A DNA stretch of 64,000 nt from Arthrobacter sp. Bz4 (GCF_003075455.1 NZ_QDAE01000015.1:1-64000), one strand, 5' to 3'; positions 39,325 through 48,817 are shown, numbered from the stretch's first letter. The notes: generated by a model from the sequence alone, not told the origin. Program-made: numbers and translations.

Positions 39325-40152
39325 TCAGCTGGCGCGGCCCGTGAAGTGCTCCATGGAGCTGTACACCTTGAAAACCCGGCCAGCCACCACATCCCAGACC
39401 GGCTGGGGAAGAAGCCCACGCAGCGCGCTGCCCAGGGCCACCGACCAGGGCAGCTGAAGGCGGGCACGCCCCACCAGCATCGCCCGCCAGGCCTTATCGA
39501 CAACGTCTGCCGGGTCCATCAGCGGCGTGAACAGTGGCCCTCGGGCACCTTCGAACATGCCGGTCTTGATGTAACTGGGAATCAGGGTGGTGACCTTGAT
39601 GTGGTTGTGCCCGGCTTCGCGCAGCTCGAGGCGCAGCGAGTCGCTCCATCCGATGACTGCCCACTTCGAGGCGGTGTACACGCTCATACGGGGCACCGAC
39701 AGGGTGCCGGACGCTGACGCGACGTTCAGGATGCGTGCCTGGTTTCCCGCCGCGATGAGGTCCGGCAGGAATTCCCGGGTCAGATGCATGAGCGCGAGCG
39801 TGTTGATGTTCATCACCAGAGCGATGTCGGCCGCTTGGTCGTGCTCCCAGAAGTACTTCCCGCGCACGATGCCGGCATTATTGACCAGCACGGTCGGGAC
39901 CCCGACGTCGTTCCGCACGGCGGCGGCCGCCGTCGTGATCTCCTCCAGGGACGCGAGATCAACCACGTAGCTGTGCACCGAGGAGCCGGCACCGCTCAGG
40001 AAATCGGCGGCCCCACCGAGGGCCTCGGCGTCCACATCCCAGAGCACCACGGCTGCTGCCCCCTCCCTGACAGCGCGTTCCGCGTACAGCCGACCCATCC
40101 CGCTGGCGGCACCGGTGATGAGGACTGTTTGGCCTTCGACTGTGAATGACAT
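39325..40152 (-). CDS. Short-chain dehydrogenase/reductase
   Basis: About 275 residues. The NAD(P) glycine motif is TVLITGAASGMGRLYAER near residue 10. The structural NNAG is in VLVNNAGIVRG, and the catalytic Ser and YxxxK lie in SVYTASKWAVIGW. The C-terminal region of about 60 residues contains a hydrophobic part, as in membrane-associated SDRs. The ATG at 40152 gives a normal N terminus. It is upstream of the ALDH gene on the same strand and divergent from the uracil permease. Substrate unknown. Confidence 0.92.
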   Translation of the reverse strand: MSFTVEGQTVLITGAASGMGRLYAERAVREGAAAVVLWDVDAEALGGAADFLSGAGSSVHSYVVDLASLEEITTAAAAVRNDVGVPTVLVNNAGIVRGKYFWEHDQAADIALVMNINTLALMHLTREFLPDLIAAGNQARILNVASASGTLSVPRMSVYTASKWAVIGWSDSLRLELREAGHNHIKVTTLIPSYIKTGMFEGARGPLFTPLMDPADVVDKAWRAMLVGRARLQLPWSVALGSALRGLLPQPVWDVVAGRVFKVYSSMEHFTGRAS

Positions 40153-40226
40153 GAGTGCAACGTAACATCCCGCGCCGGACGGTAAGATTTCCGACAGATC
40201 ACCCCACATCTTTGGAAGGCACAGCC

Positions 40227-41555
40227 ATGAGCAGGTTCGGTACCGCTTGGACAGTTCACGGCGACGGGAAGAACGTCCTGCCGGGGCAGTTCGTTGCCCC
40301 TGATGAGCGGCTGAGCTGGCCGCGGACGATCGGTATTGGCGCCCAGCACGTCGTCGCCATGTTCGGCGCCACGTTCCTGGTCCCCCTGATTACCGGGTTC
40401 CCCCCGGCAACCACCCTCCTGTTCTCGGGCATTGGCACCATCCTCTTCCTGATCATTACCGCGGGGAAGGTACCGAGCTACCTCGGGTCAAGCTTCGCGT
40501 TCATCGCGCCGATCGCCGCCGCCCAAAGCCAGCACGGTCCCGCTGGGGCGCTTGGCGGCATCATCATGGCCGGTGCGGTGCTGGCGATCATTGGCGCCAT
40601 TGTGCACAAGGCTGGTTCCCGCTGGATTCAGGTGGTGATGCCACCAATCGTTACCGGCGCGATCGTCGCGCTGATCGGACTGAACCTCGCACCCACGGCC
40701 AAGGCCAGCTTTGAGCAGGCTCCCCTCACCGCCCTGATCACCGTGGTGGTCATCCTGCTGGTAACGGTCCTGTTCAAGGGCATCCTCGGGCGATTGTCCA
40801 TCCTGGTGGGTGTCCTGGCCGGGTACGTTGTCGCCATGCTGCGCGGTGAGGTGGACTTCGCTGCGATCGGCGACGCCGCCTGGATTGGTCTCCCCCCATT
40901 CCAGACCCCCGAGTTCCACCTCTCAGTGGTGGGTCTTTTCATCCCGGTGGTGCTGGTTCTCGTCGCCGAAAACATCGGCCACGTGAAATCGGTGGCGGCA
41001 ATGACCGGCCGCGACCTTGACCCCGTCACCGGGCGCGCGCTGATGGCCGATGGCCTCGCCACCATGCTCGCCGGGTCCGGCGGTGGCTCCGGAACCACCA
41101 CGTATGCAGAAAACATTGGTGTGATGGCGGCATCCCGCGTGTACTCCACGGCCGCCTACTGGGTGGCAGGCATTGTCGCAATCCTGCTGAGCCTGTTCCC
41201 GAAGTTCGGCGCCCTGATCGCCACTGTCCCGGCCGGGGTCATTGGGGGCGCAGGAGTGGTGCTCTACGGCATGATCGGCATTCTCGGGGTGCGGATTTGG
41301 GTACAGAACCAGGTCAACTTCTCCAACCCCATCAACCTATCCACCGCAGGGGTTGCCCTGGTGGTGGGCATCGCCAACTTCACCTGGACCATTGGGGAGC
41401 TCACCTTCGAAGGCATTGCCCTGGGTACCGCAGCGACACTCGCGATCTACCACGTGATGAACGGGCTCGCCCGCTGGCGGGGCAGCGAACATCTCACCGG
41501 GCCCGACGCCGTCGACGCCTCCGACAAAGGGTCCCGGCCTTCGAAGCTGGGCTGA
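40227..41555 (+). CDS. Uracil/xanthine permease (NCS2 family)
   Basis: 442 residues with about 14 membrane segments. NCS2 features are QHVVAMFGATFLVPLITGFP in helix 1, the substrate region with VAENIGHVKSVAAM, and GGSGTTTYAENIGVMAASRV. The pattern is that of UraA/PyrP-type uracil-proton symporters more than xanthine carriers. The ATG at 40227 follows GGAAGG. The next gene begins 5 nt after the stop, so they are probably co-transcribed. Confidence 0.93.
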   Translation: MSRFGTAWTVHGDGKNVLPGQFVAPDERLSWPRTIGIGAQHVVAMFGATFLVPLITGFPPATTLLFSGIGTILFLIITAGKVPSYLGSSFAFIAPIAAAQSQHGPAGALGGIIMAGAVLAIIGAIVHKAGSRWIQVVMPPIVTGAIVALIGLNLAPTAKASFEQAPLTALITVVVILLVTVLFKGILGRLSILVGVLAGYVVAMLRGEVDFAAIGDAAWIGLPPFQTPEFHLSVVGLFIPVVLVLVAENIGHVKSVAAMTGRDLDPVTGRALMADGLATMLAGSGGGSGTTTYAENIGVMAASRVYSTAAYWVAGIVAILLSLFPKFGALIATVPAGVIGGAGVVLYGMIGILGVRIWVQNQVNFSNPINLSTAGVALVVGIANFTWTIGELTFEGIALGTAATLAIYHVMNGLARWRGSEHLTGPDAVDASDKGSRPSKLG

Positions 41556-41560
41556 GCCGG

Positions 41561-42118
41561 ATGAAGATCTTCGTGGTTCATGGATACCAGGCGTCCCCCG
41601 GCGAGCACTGGTTTCCCTGGTTGAAGTCCCGCTTCACCACGGCACAGGACAGCGTGACGGTGCTCGAACTACCGACCCCGAATGAACCTGTGGAGAGCGG
41701 TTGGACTGCCGAACTGCACTGCGCCATCGGCCGTCCCACCGGGGACACGGTGATCGTTGCGCACAGTCTCGGCTGCATTACCGCCCTTCGCTATCTGGCG
41801 TCGCTGGAGCCGGGGTGGTCTCTCAGGGGGCTGATCCTGGTCGCAGGGTTCGCCGAACCCGTCGCTTCACTTCCGCTCCTCGATCCCTTCACCGCCGACA
41901 ACGGTTTCGTCGACGAACTAGTGGTCTCCCGTTGCACAGTGATCAGGTCAGACAACGACACAGTGGTTCATCCTGCCGCCACTGCCCGGCTCGCGGCCAG
42001 GCTGCACGCAACGCTCATCACCATCCCCGGCGGTGGCCATTTCGGGTCCGCCGACGGGTACCAGCGTTTCCCCGAGCTGCAGCAGGAACTGGCTGGGCTA
42101 CTTTCCACCGCACGCTAG
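41561..42118 (+). CDS. RBBP9/YdeN-type small serine hydrolase
   Basis: 185 residues. The N terminus is MKIFVVHGYQASPGEHWFPW with the family HGY motif. The nucleophile elbow is AHSLGC with the Ser near residue 70, an Asp lies in RSDNDTVVH, and the catalytic His is in PGGGHFGSADGYQRFPEL. These are all hallmarks of the RBBP9/YdeN hydrolases, whose natural substrates are mostly unknown. It starts 5 nt after the uracil permease; longer readings upstream only run through that gene in another frame. Confidence 0.9.
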   Translation: MKIFVVHGYQASPGEHWFPWLKSRFTTAQDSVTVLELPTPNEPVESGWTAELHCAIGRPTGDTVIVAHSLGCITALRYLASLEPGWSLRGLILVAGFAEPVASLPLLDPFTADNGFVDELVVSRCTVIRSDNDTVVHPAATARLAARLHATLITIPGGGHFGSADGYQRFPELQQELAGLLSTAR

Positions 42119-42294
42119 GAAGGCAAACAAGTCGTCCTTCACCCGAAGGCTCCGCCCGCGCAGGAGCAGCATCGAAGGGCTGCGGACGTCTTTTGGTGAG
42201 CTGTCGGACACATCCAAACTGTCGTGGACGACGAAGTACCCCATTGACGCTTGCTACTGAGTTAAATGGATCTGCTGAGACTTCAGGACACATC

Positions 42295-42678
42295 ATGAAC
42301 ACTTCATGCATCACCACTACTACTGAACGCCACCCGGATGCCGGCGAAACCCAACGTTTGACCCTGCGGGAAGACGGCATCCTGCACGTCTGGTGGCGAC
42401 CGTCAACGGTGGTCTCTGTCGACGACGCGCGGGCCACTCTCGATGCATCGCTCCTCAACCCCGGATCCCGGCGGATCCTGATGAGAATGACAGCTGTGAC
42501 GTTCACCAACGCCGCCCGCCGGGCCATCTGCACCGAGCAGGGCATTACCGCCATCGCTCTGCTCGGCGAGGATCCCGTTGACCGGGTAGTCGCCGCCTTC
42601 GCCGATAACGCCGCTCACCCAGCGCAGTTCTTCACCTCCGAGGACGCAGCCGTCGACTGGCTGGACACCTTCGCCTGA
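42295..42678 (+). CDS. Small protein with probable STAS/SpoIIAA-like fold
   Basis: 127 residues. The beta-alpha pattern (LTLREDGILHVWWRPSTVVS, DARATLDASLLN, SRRILMRMTAV, a C-terminal EDAAVDWLDTF helix) resembles SpoIIAA/STAS-like proteins found as single genes in Micrococcaceae. Function unknown; such folds often bind regulators or lipids. ATG at 42295. It stands in the same direction as its neighbours but about 175 nt from the hydrolase gene. Fold assignment is tentative. Confidence 0.65.
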   Translation: MNTSCITTTTERHPDAGETQRLTLREDGILHVWWRPSTVVSVDDARATLDASLLNPGSRRILMRMTAVTFTNAARRAICTEQGITAIALLGEDPVDRVVAAFADNAAHPAQFFTSEDAAVDWLDTFA

Positions 42679-42740
42679 CCCCACACCCCACTCAGGCCCT
42701 GGGTGAGCCCCGCCCTCCCGGTAGTGCCTAAACTGGTGTG

Positions 42741-42866
42741 ATGTTGAGGATCGGGCTGTCGGGCGGCGTGCGCAGGGGAAATCACACTGGGTACTACCGG
42801 CTGATCACCGCTACGGAAACGGACCGGCCGGGCGGACTTCATTCAGCCGAGCCGACGGAGTCCTGA
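42741..42866 (+). CDS. Possible leaderless 41-residue ORF coupled to the phosphotransferase gene
   Basis: The ORF starts MLRIGLSGGVRRGNH. TAAACT at 42729-42734 lies exactly 6 nt before its ATG, the spacing of a leaderless actinobacterial transcript. Its TGA shares bases with the ATG of the phosphotransferase (TGATG). It may be a short leader peptide, or the N terminus of the next protein displaced by one base: the phosphotransferase frame is open upstream of its ATG with plausible residues (GPAGRTSFSRADGVL). Confidence 0.4.
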   Translation: MLRIGLSGGVRRGNHTGYYRLITATETDRPGGLHSAEPTES

Positions 42867-43861
42867 TGGATCTGCAAAAGGTCTGGGCGTCCCCTGATTG
42901 GCGGGACCAGGTCCAGCAGTGGATCACGCAGGTGCTGGACAGTTGCAACCTGTCACAGACCGGCCCCCTGGAGCCGGCCCGTATCCGGTTTTGGTCCACC
43001 CAGCTGACGGTCCCCACCAATCACGGGCGGCTCTGGTTCAAAGCGAACAACCCCGGTCAGTTCACCGAGGCGGCCCTCGTGGCGTGCATGTCCGAATTGG
43101 TGCCGGACCATGTGGTGACTCCCCTGGCGATAGAGCCGGCCAAGGGCTGGATGCTCACTCCTGACCATGGAAAGACCCTTGCCTCACTAAAATCGACTGA
43201 CTACCAGTTATGGGTTCGGGTGGTGATGGACTTCGCCGACCTTCAAAAACAACTCATTCCCCATAAAGTGCCGCTGGCCGCCGCCGGACTAGTGAGCATG
43301 GACCCCGCGATCGCCGGGAATTTCGCCAGCAACCAACTGCTCCTCCACACCGGCCTGCCCCCCGAGCATCCGTTGCATCTCTCGCCGCAGGCCGCCGACG
43401 GGGTCTACCTCAGCATTCCGGCGCTGGAAGAAGCCGCTGCCGCGGTCCTGGCCTCTGGTGTCCCCCTGAGCCTGGAACACAACGACCTGCACTCAGGGAA
43501 CGCCTTCATCCCGGGCACCACCACAGCGCCACTACGATTCTTCGACTTCGGCGACTCCTACTGGGCCCACCCGTTCAGTTCGCTCTACGTTCCGTTGACC
43601 GTAATGCAGGAACAGTGGGAGACAACTGTTGACGATGCCCGGATCCGCCGCGTCATCACCGCCTACCTTGAGTGTTGGACCGATTACGCCCCCCTCGCGG
43701 AGCTACGTCTCGCCGTCGAACCGGCACTCCAACTGGCGCGGCTGCACCGGTATGGATCGTGGTTGCGCCTCCTCATCCACGCCGACGATTCGGCAATGAG
43801 CGAGTACGGCCCACACGCCCTCGAGTACCTGCGAACCCTGACGGATCCGGTGCTGCGGTAG
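42866..43861 (+). CDS. Aminoglycoside phosphotransferase-like kinase
   Basis: 331 residues of the APH/choline kinase fold. The catalytic loop is SLEHNDLHSGNAFIPG with the HxDxxxxN pattern near residue 208. It is followed by the metal-binding LRFFDFGDSYWAHP in place of DFD/DWE. The N-terminal lobe has FWSTQLTVPTNHGRLWFKANN. The real substrate is unknown; resistance should not be assumed. The start is an ATG overlapping the stop of a 41-codon ORF, and the true N terminus may extend upstream. Only a few bases separate it from the AlkA-like gene. Confidence 0.82.
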   Translation: MDLQKVWASPDWRDQVQQWITQVLDSCNLSQTGPLEPARIRFWSTQLTVPTNHGRLWFKANNPGQFTEAALVACMSELVPDHVVTPLAIEPAKGWMLTPDHGKTLASLKSTDYQLWVRVVMDFADLQKQLIPHKVPLAAAGLVSMDPAIAGNFASNQLLLHTGLPPEHPLHLSPQAADGVYLSIPALEEAAAAVLASGVPLSLEHNDLHSGNAFIPGTTTAPLRFFDFGDSYWAHPFSSLYVPLTVMQEQWETTVDDARIRRVITAYLECWTDYAPLAELRLAVEPALQLARLHRYGSWLRLLIHADDSAMSEYGPHALEYLRTLTDPVLR

Positions 43862-44737
43862 GTGAACAGCGTCTTTCTCGCAGCCAACGGGTCAATCGAG
43901 ACCGTACCCATGGTTGCCCTGCTCGCGAACCACTTCATCCCGGGTTGTGAGGTTCCGGATCGCTCCGGCAGCTCACACACCCGGCTCCTCAGTACCGCCA
44001 GCGGGCACCACGCTGTAACCCTCACCGTTGGTTCGTCCGGGGTTGAAGTGAGCACTTCTGCGCCGTTGAGCCAGGTCCCCGGCCTCACCGCAACCATCCG
44101 GCGCTGGCTCGATCTGGACACCGATCTCACGGCGGTGGCAGCAGCGTTCGACGACGACGCCCTGCTGGGTCCGCTGGTCCGGCACCGCCCCGGGCTGCGT
44201 GCCGTGGGCTATCCCGAACCGTTCGAAGCAGCGATCATGACAGTCCTTGGCCAGCAGGTCTCGGTGGCGGCCGCTGGCACGTTTGGCGGACGGTTGGCCG
44301 CTGCGTACGGAACACCCGGGGCGGCCGGCCTCACCGTCTTCCCCACCCCAGAGGCGCTTGCCTCCGCGCCGCCGGAGCAGCTTCGCAGTGCGGTGGGCGT
44401 GACCCGAACCCGCGGAGCAACAGTGCAGCACGTTGCCCGGGCCTTCTGCGACGGGCTGATCCTCCACGGCGACCCCACCGATATCCGGCAGGAGCTCCTG
44501 GCCATCCCGGGGATCGGGCCATGGTCGGCAGACTACCTGATGGTGCGAGTACTCGGGGATCGGGATGCCTTCACCCCGGGGGATCTGGTGTTGCGCCGTG
44601 CCATGGGCAACCCCAGCATCAGGGAAGCCGACATCCAGTCTGAACGGTGGCGGCCGTACCGGGCGTATGCCCTGTTTCACCTGTGGACCGAAGCCACCTC
44701 GGCCGAAAAAGTGCCGCACCCGCAGGTTAGTCGTTGA
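43862..44737 (+). CDS. AlkA-type DNA-3-methyladenine glycosylase
   Basis: 291 residues. The C-terminal two thirds form a helix-hairpin-helix glycosylase: FEAAIMTVLGQQVSVAAAGTF, then the HhH LLAIPGIGPWSADYLMVRVLG, followed by FTPGDLVLRRAM with the catalytic Asp. The N-terminal ~90 residues match the AlkA N domain. It removes alkylated bases in base-excision repair. The start is a GTG directly after the phosphotransferase stop; an ATG at 43910 is an alternative. It is convergent with the GDPD gene. Confidence 0.9.
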   Translation: MNSVFLAANGSIETVPMVALLANHFIPGCEVPDRSGSSHTRLLSTASGHHAVTLTVGSSGVEVSTSAPLSQVPGLTATIRRWLDLDTDLTAVAAAFDDDALLGPLVRHRPGLRAVGYPEPFEAAIMTVLGQQVSVAAAGTFGGRLAAAYGTPGAAGLTVFPTPEALASAPPEQLRSAVGVTRTRGATVQHVARAFCDGLILHGDPTDIRQELLAIPGIGPWSADYLMVRVLGDRDAFTPGDLVLRRAMGNPSIREADIQSERWRPYRAYALFHLWTEATSAEKVPHPQVSR

Positions 44738-44794
44738 GCAGCAACTAATCTGCAGGCGAAGCACTTTTCTGGCCGTGGAGGGAGGTGGGCCGGA

Positions 44795-45583
44795 TTATTG
44801 GGGCCAGTACCCTCTGCGGTGCATGACCCCAGCCAACCGGTCTGCACGGTCGGATACCAGACCGTCCACGCCACCACCCAGGGTGAGCAGCCGTTCCATC
44901 GCTTCTGGGTCGTTGACGGTCCAGACGTGAAGCGGCAGCCCTGCCCGCCTGCAGCGTTGGACAAACCGCTCGGTCACCACTGTCACTCCGGCGTGCCGGA
45001 CCGGAACCTGCAGGCAATCGACCCGGAGCATCCGGGCAAGGCGCCGGGTCTGACCCAGCGGACTCAGCAACCAAAGCAGCGCTGAATACGCCTGACCGGC
45101 CGAAGACGCCACCGGTCGCGACAACCGCTTCAGGACCCGCAGGCGCCGCCGGTCCGAGAAGGAGGCAACCAACACCCGGTCATGCGCGCCCAGGCGTTCA
45201 ACTACGTCAGCGAAAGGCTCCACCGAGGCGTCGTCCTTGATGTCGATATTCAACTTCATCGCCGGCCACCGGGTCAGCAACTCTTCGAGCGTGGGGATCG
45301 GTTCGGTGCCCTGAATGTGGACGGTCCGCAACTCCTCCAACGACCGGTCCGCTATTGGCCCCGATGCGTCACAAACCCGGTCCAGGAGTTCATCGTGAAA
45401 GACCATGACCACTCCATCGCGGGTGGTGCGGATATCTATCTCCAAATAGCCGAAACCCAGTTCGGCTGCCGCCTCGAAAGCGACCATCGAATTTTCCAGC
45501 CCGTCGAGCGAAAAGCCGCGATGCGACAGGGCGAGCGGCCGTTGCTCCCCGTCCAGTCCGATGTTTCGCAGGTACGGCAACAT
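44795..45583 (-). CDS. Glycerophosphodiester phosphodiesterase
   Basis: 262 residues. GDPD signatures are ALSHRGFSLDGLENSMVAFE with the catalytic His-Arg, YLEIDIRTTRDGVVMVFHD with metal-binding Glu and Asp and the second catalytic His, and KLNIDIKDD. It hydrolyses glycerophosphodiesters to glycerol 3-phosphate and an alcohol. There is no signal peptide, so the location is cytoplasmic. Its start lies 2 nt from the stop of the upstream HAD gene, so they form an operon. Confidence 0.94.
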   Translation of the reverse strand: MLPYLRNIGLDGEQRPLALSHRGFSLDGLENSMVAFEAAAELGFGYLEIDIRTTRDGVVMVFHDELLDRVCDASGPIADRSLEELRTVHIQGTEPIPTLEELLTRWPAMKLNIDIKDDASVEPFADVVERLGAHDRVLVASFSDRRRLRVLKRLSRPVASSAGQAYSALLWLLSPLGQTRRLARMLRVDCLQVPVRHAGVTVVTERFVQRCRRAGLPLHVWTVNDPEAMERLLTLGGGVDGLVSDRADRLAGVMHRRGYWPQ

Positions 45584-45585
45584 GC

Positions 45586-46398
45586 CTAGAAGGAGGCCCT
45601 CAGCGCGGCGAGGCGTTCCTCAAGAATCTGCGCCACCCCGTCCTCCTCAAACGCTGGCGCCTGCTGATCCGCCGCGGCAATGGCTTCCGGGTGGCCCGAC
45701 GCCATTGCGTAGCCGGTGCCGGCCCAACTGAGCATCTGCACGTCGTTGGGCATGTCCCCGAAGGCGACGACGTCGGCCTGGCTGATACCCCGGCTGGCCG
45801 CGAACTCGGCGAGGGTTACCGACTTATTGATGCCAGGCATCGACATCTCCAGGAGGGCAACGCTGGGCGCAGAATGGGTGGCAGTCACCAAATGGGCGAC
45901 TGCCGGGCGGACCCGGTTGAGGAAATTGTCGGGCAAAACCTCGCGTTCACGGGCCAGGAACTTGATGACGCCCTGACCTGCGAGCGAATCCGCAAGGGGC
46001 ATGGCGACTGCGCCGGCGAGTAGTTCAACCGAACCCTCCTCGGCGAAGCCATGCTCGATGTGGAATCCGGTGACGGTCTCGGCGGCGAAAGCGGCCGCGG
46101 GATAGAGGTCCAGGATGATTTCGCGAGCCGCCAGAATGTTGCTGTGCTCGAGCAGGTGGGCGCTCAGCACCCGTTCATCATCCAGGTTGTAGGTCACGGC
46201 CCCGTTGGAACAGATGACCGTGCCACGGTGACCCAGCTGTTCACGCAGCGGGTCCAGCCAGCGAGGCGGCCGCCCCGTTACAAACACCACCTCGACACCA
46301 GCATCCAGGCACCTCTGAAACGCTTCGACGGTGCGGGGACTGATCTTGCCGTCGTGACCGACAATAGTTCCGTCCATGTCGCTGGCGACCAGGCGCAT
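45586..46398 (-). CDS. HAD-superfamily Cof-type phosphatase
   Basis: 270 residues. Motif I is VASDMDGTIVGHDG, motif II VFVTGRPPRW, the Lys is in PGINKSVTLAEFAASRG, and motif IV is VVAFGDMPNDVQMLSWAG. A C2 cap lies between. It is a paralogue in type, though not closely similar in sequence, of the HAD gene at 17.3 kb. It is co-transcribed with the phosphodiesterase downstream, suggesting handling of phosphorylated polyols or sugars, which is inference. Confidence 0.92.
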   Translation of the reverse strand: MRLVASDMDGTIVGHDGKISPRTVEAFQRCLDAGVEVVFVTGRPPRWLDPLREQLGHRGTVICSNGAVTYNLDDERVLSAHLLEHSNILAAREIILDLYPAAAFAAETVTGFHIEHGFAEEGSVELLAGAVAMPLADSLAGQGVIKFLAREREVLPDNFLNRVRPAVAHLVTATHSAPSVALLEMSMPGINKSVTLAEFAASRGISQADVVAFGDMPNDVQMLSWAGTGYAMASGHPEAIAAADQQAPAFEEDGVAQILEERLAALRASF

Positions 46399-46452
46399 GC
46401 GGGTACTCCTTCAGTGAGCAGGTGAGTTTAAGCGTACCTGCCCGGAGCAGGC

Positions 46453-46488
46453 CGATGCCCCGGTGCGTGACACGCGTCCGGGGCATCG
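46453..46488 (-). terminator. Hairpin terminator after the PEBP-family gene
   Basis: CGATGCCCCGG (46453-46463) and CCGGGGCATCG (46478-46488) pair perfectly over 11 bp. The 14-nt centre can extend the stem with GCGT/ACGC. It lies 23 nt past the stop at 46512 on the minus strand and before the HAD gene. Confidence 0.7.
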
Positions 46489-46511
46489 AGAGGAAGCTGG
46501 TTGGGCGGGAT

Positions 46512-47042
46512 CTACTGCTCGAAGGTGGCGATCAGGCGGGCCCGCCCAAGGGTATGCGAGAACAGGTTGAACCCGAGGTAGGCGTTGCTGCCTTCCGCGG
46601 GCACCTCGAGGGTTTCCACGTCTACTGCATGCACTACAACGTGGTAGTGGTGCGGGCCATGACCGGCCGGTGGGGCAGCGCCGATGAAGCCGCTGAAGCC
46701 GCCGTCGTTCTTCAACTGGATGGTGCCTTCCGGCAGGTCGGTACTCCCCTCGACTCCGGCACCAGTAGGCAAGGAAGTGGTACTCACGGGGAGGTTGAAG
46801 ACCGCCCAGTGCCAGAAGCCACTGGCGGTTGGGGCATCCGGATCGTAGACCGTCACGGCAAAGCTTTTGGTGCCCTCCGGGAACCCGCTCCAGGACAGCT
46901 GCGGTGACAGGTCCTTCCCGCCATCGATCCCCATGACTCCTGACGCATGCCTCGCATCCAGCGGCTGGTTGTGTTCAATGTCAGTGCTGGTGAGGGCGAA
47001 TGCGGGGACTGCTGGCAGGTCTGCGTACGGATCGCGGGTCAT
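46512..47042 (-). CDS. YbhB/YbcL-family PEBP (Raf kinase inhibitor-like) protein
   Basis: 176 residues. The phosphatidylethanolamine-binding-protein fold is shown by [21 protein letters not shown], the anion-pocket [19 protein letters not shown], and the [15 protein letters not shown] segment. Function in bacteria is poorly known. There is no signal peptide. It follows the PfkB kinase on the same strand after 13 nt, and a strong hairpin ends the transcript. Confidence 0.93.
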   Translation of the reverse strand: MTRDPYADLPAVPAFALTSTDIEHNQPLDARHASGVMGIDGGKDLSPQLSWSGFPEGTKSFAVTVYDPDAPTASGFWHWAVFNLPVSTTSLPTGAGVEGSTDLPEGTIQLKNDGGFSGFIGAAPPAGHGPHHYHVVVHAVDVETLEVPAEGSNAYLGFNLFSHTLGRARLIATFEQ

Positions 47043-47055
47043 TACTGCTCCTGGT

Positions 47056-47982
47056 TCACTTGGGGTCTGCTACTAGCTCGCTGCGCACCGGTGGATTCGC
47101 GCCGGCACGGGAAACGGTCACTGCCGCCGCCTTTGCCGCGTAGGCAAGGATCGCTTCCACCTGTTCAACGGAGATGTGGCGTAGGTCATTCCGCAGCTGG
47201 GCCCCAACGAGCCCGCGGTCCGCCAGCGAGCCCAGGAGCGCCGACATGAAGGAATCCCCCGCCCCCACCGTGTCCACCACCTGGGTGGCCGGCGCGGGCA
47301 CCGAGGTTTCACCGCGTTCGACGACGGCCCACGGACCGAGGGAACCACGCGTCACCACCACCATGGCCGGCCCTTTAGCCAGCCACAGCCGTGCAGTCTC
47401 GAAGACGTCCTGGCCCGGGTAGAGCCATTGAAGATCCTCGTCGGAGGCCTTCACCACGTCGGCGAGGGCAACGAATTTCTCGGCCTGCGCGCGGGCGTAA
47501 TCGACATCGGTGACGATACTGGGACGGCAGTTGGGGTCATAGGAAATGGTGGCCAATGGGTGAGCCCGCTGGACGACGGCGAGCACTTCGGCCGCTCCCG
47601 GCTCAAGCATGGTGGCAATCGAGCCGGTGTGCAGCAGTGTGGTGCCGTCGAGGATCAGGTCCATCTGCTCACGGACGGTGGGCAGGTCCCAGATGAGCTG
47701 AAACGTGTAGGAGGCACCACCGGCAGGGTCCAGACGTGCCGTTGCAATGCTGGTGGGGTGCCCATCTGGCCCGATCGGGGTCAGCACCGAGTTGCTGTGA
47801 AGGTGTTCATGGATCATCCGGCCGTACGGGTCGTCGCCCCAACGCCCGATGAACCGGCAGGGGTGCCCCAGCCGGGCCAGGCCCACAGCCACATTCATGG
47901 GGCTGCCGCCAACATGGGCGCGTGGCGAGGAGACATCGCTGATGACTTCGTCTATGAGGGTTTCCCCGATCACTGTGAGCAC
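47056..47982 (-). CDS. PfkB-family carbohydrate kinase, fructokinase-like
   Basis: 308 residues. [18 protein letters not shown] is the PfkB N-terminal signature. [18 protein letters not shown] is the C-terminal signature with the catalytic Asp. The small lid domain lies in the first third. The pattern is close to bacterial fructokinases that phosphorylate fructose at C6, but related sugars are possible. It starts at 47982 with no clear partner upstream. Confidence 0.9.
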   Translation of the reverse strand: MLTVIGETLIDEVISDVSSPRAHVGGSPMNVAVGLARLGHPCRFIGRWGDDPYGRMIHEHLHSNSVLTPIGPDGHPTSIATARLDPAGGASYTFQLIWDLPTVREQMDLILDGTTLLHTGSIATMLEPGAAEVLAVVQRAHPLATISYDPNCRPSIVTDVDYARAQAEKFVALADVVKASDEDLQWLYPGQDVFETARLWLAKGPAMVVVTRGSLGPWAVVERGETSVPAPATQVVDTVGAGDSFMSALLGSLADRGLVGAQLRNDLRHISVEQVEAILAYAAKAAAVTVSRAGANPPVRSELVADPK

Positions 47983-48180
47983 GCTAATAAGTTAGCATCC
48001 CGGGCAGCGGAAAGACCCTTGTGGGGACAACGGGATCGAGGACCCCGGCTGACCCTCGAGCCTAGGTGATCTCACGCACACTCGCCGGAATAATCCGCTA
48101 GTTGCCTAAGGCTACGGCTAGGATGGTGCGGGATTGCCGCTATCCGCGGCGCTAACCACGTACTAGTTGTTGGGGAAACC

Positions 48181-48780
48181 ATGAAAATTAAGAATGCGGC
48201 GGCCATCGCCGTCATCGCACTCGCCTCGCTGACCGCCTGTGGCGAGGCATCAGAGCCTGCGGCCCCTTCCGAGGCCGCCGCTCCCACGCCAGCGAGCTCC
48301 ACGGCACCCGCGCAGAACATCCAGGCTCCGGAGACCAACGACCTCATGGCCGAGGCCAGCCCCGAAGGCGCACGAGCCTTCCTGCATCACGTCTTCGAGC
48401 TGAAGTCCTACAACCAGCGGACCGGTGAAACCGAGCAGCTGCTCGCCACCTTCGATGGTGCCGAAGCAGCAACCGAAGAGGCTGAGGAATTCGCGGCCAT
48501 GTACGAGGACGGCGGCTGGGTTCTCGGCGGACAGCCGAAGGTCAAGCAGATCATCGTCACCACTCCAGCGGACGAGGTAGCCGAGGAGGTCGAGGTTGAC
48601 GCCCTGATCACCGTCAACCCTGACGCCTACACTTCGTTCGACGAATCGGGTGAGGTCCAGGAGACCCGCCCGTTCGACCCGGCCGGCACCATCTACTCAG
48701 CGACAATTGTCTATTCAGACGGCGCCTGGCAGGCTACCTACCTGGAAGAAACCCCTGACGCAGAAATCCCGGCGGAGTAA
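48181..48780 (+). CDS. Secreted lipoprotein, DUF6318-like
   Basis: 199 residues. A short signal peptide ends in a lipobox (ASLTACGEAS, Cys near residue 20). An Ala/Pro/Ser/Thr-rich linker to about residue 55 follows, then a globular domain with SPEGARAFLHHVFELKSYNQ and MYEDGGWVLGG. This resembles DUF6318, a Micrococcales surface lipoprotein domain of unknown role, though the usual cysteine pair is absent. The 198 nt upstream hold no clear promoter I can define, only TAGGAT near 48119. A terminator follows. Confidence 0.75.
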   Translation: MKIKNAAAIAVIALASLTACGEASEPAAPSEAAAPTPASSTAPAQNIQAPETNDLMAEASPEGARAFLHHVFELKSYNQRTGETEQLLATFDGAEAATEEAEEFAAMYEDGGWVLGGQPKVKQIIVTTPADEVAEEVEVDALITVNPDAYTSFDESGEVQETRPFDPAGTIYSATIVYSDGAWQATYLEETPDAEIPAE

Positions 48781-48789
48781 CCCGGTTTA

Positions 48790-48817
48790 GGCCGTCAGCC
48801 TGTTACGGCTGGCGGCC
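48790..48817. terminator. Terminator hairpin between convergent genes
   Basis: GGCCGTCAGCC (48790-48800) and GGCTGGCGGCC (48807-48817) pair over 11 bp with one G-T pair and a 6-nt loop. It lies between the convergent lipoprotein and ROK genes and could serve both. Confidence 0.65.

Noticed and set aside
42866-43861. Aminoglycoside resistance gene
   Set aside because: The kinase fold is shared with many metabolic kinases. The metal motif is DFG rather than the usual APH form, and no resistance context is present.
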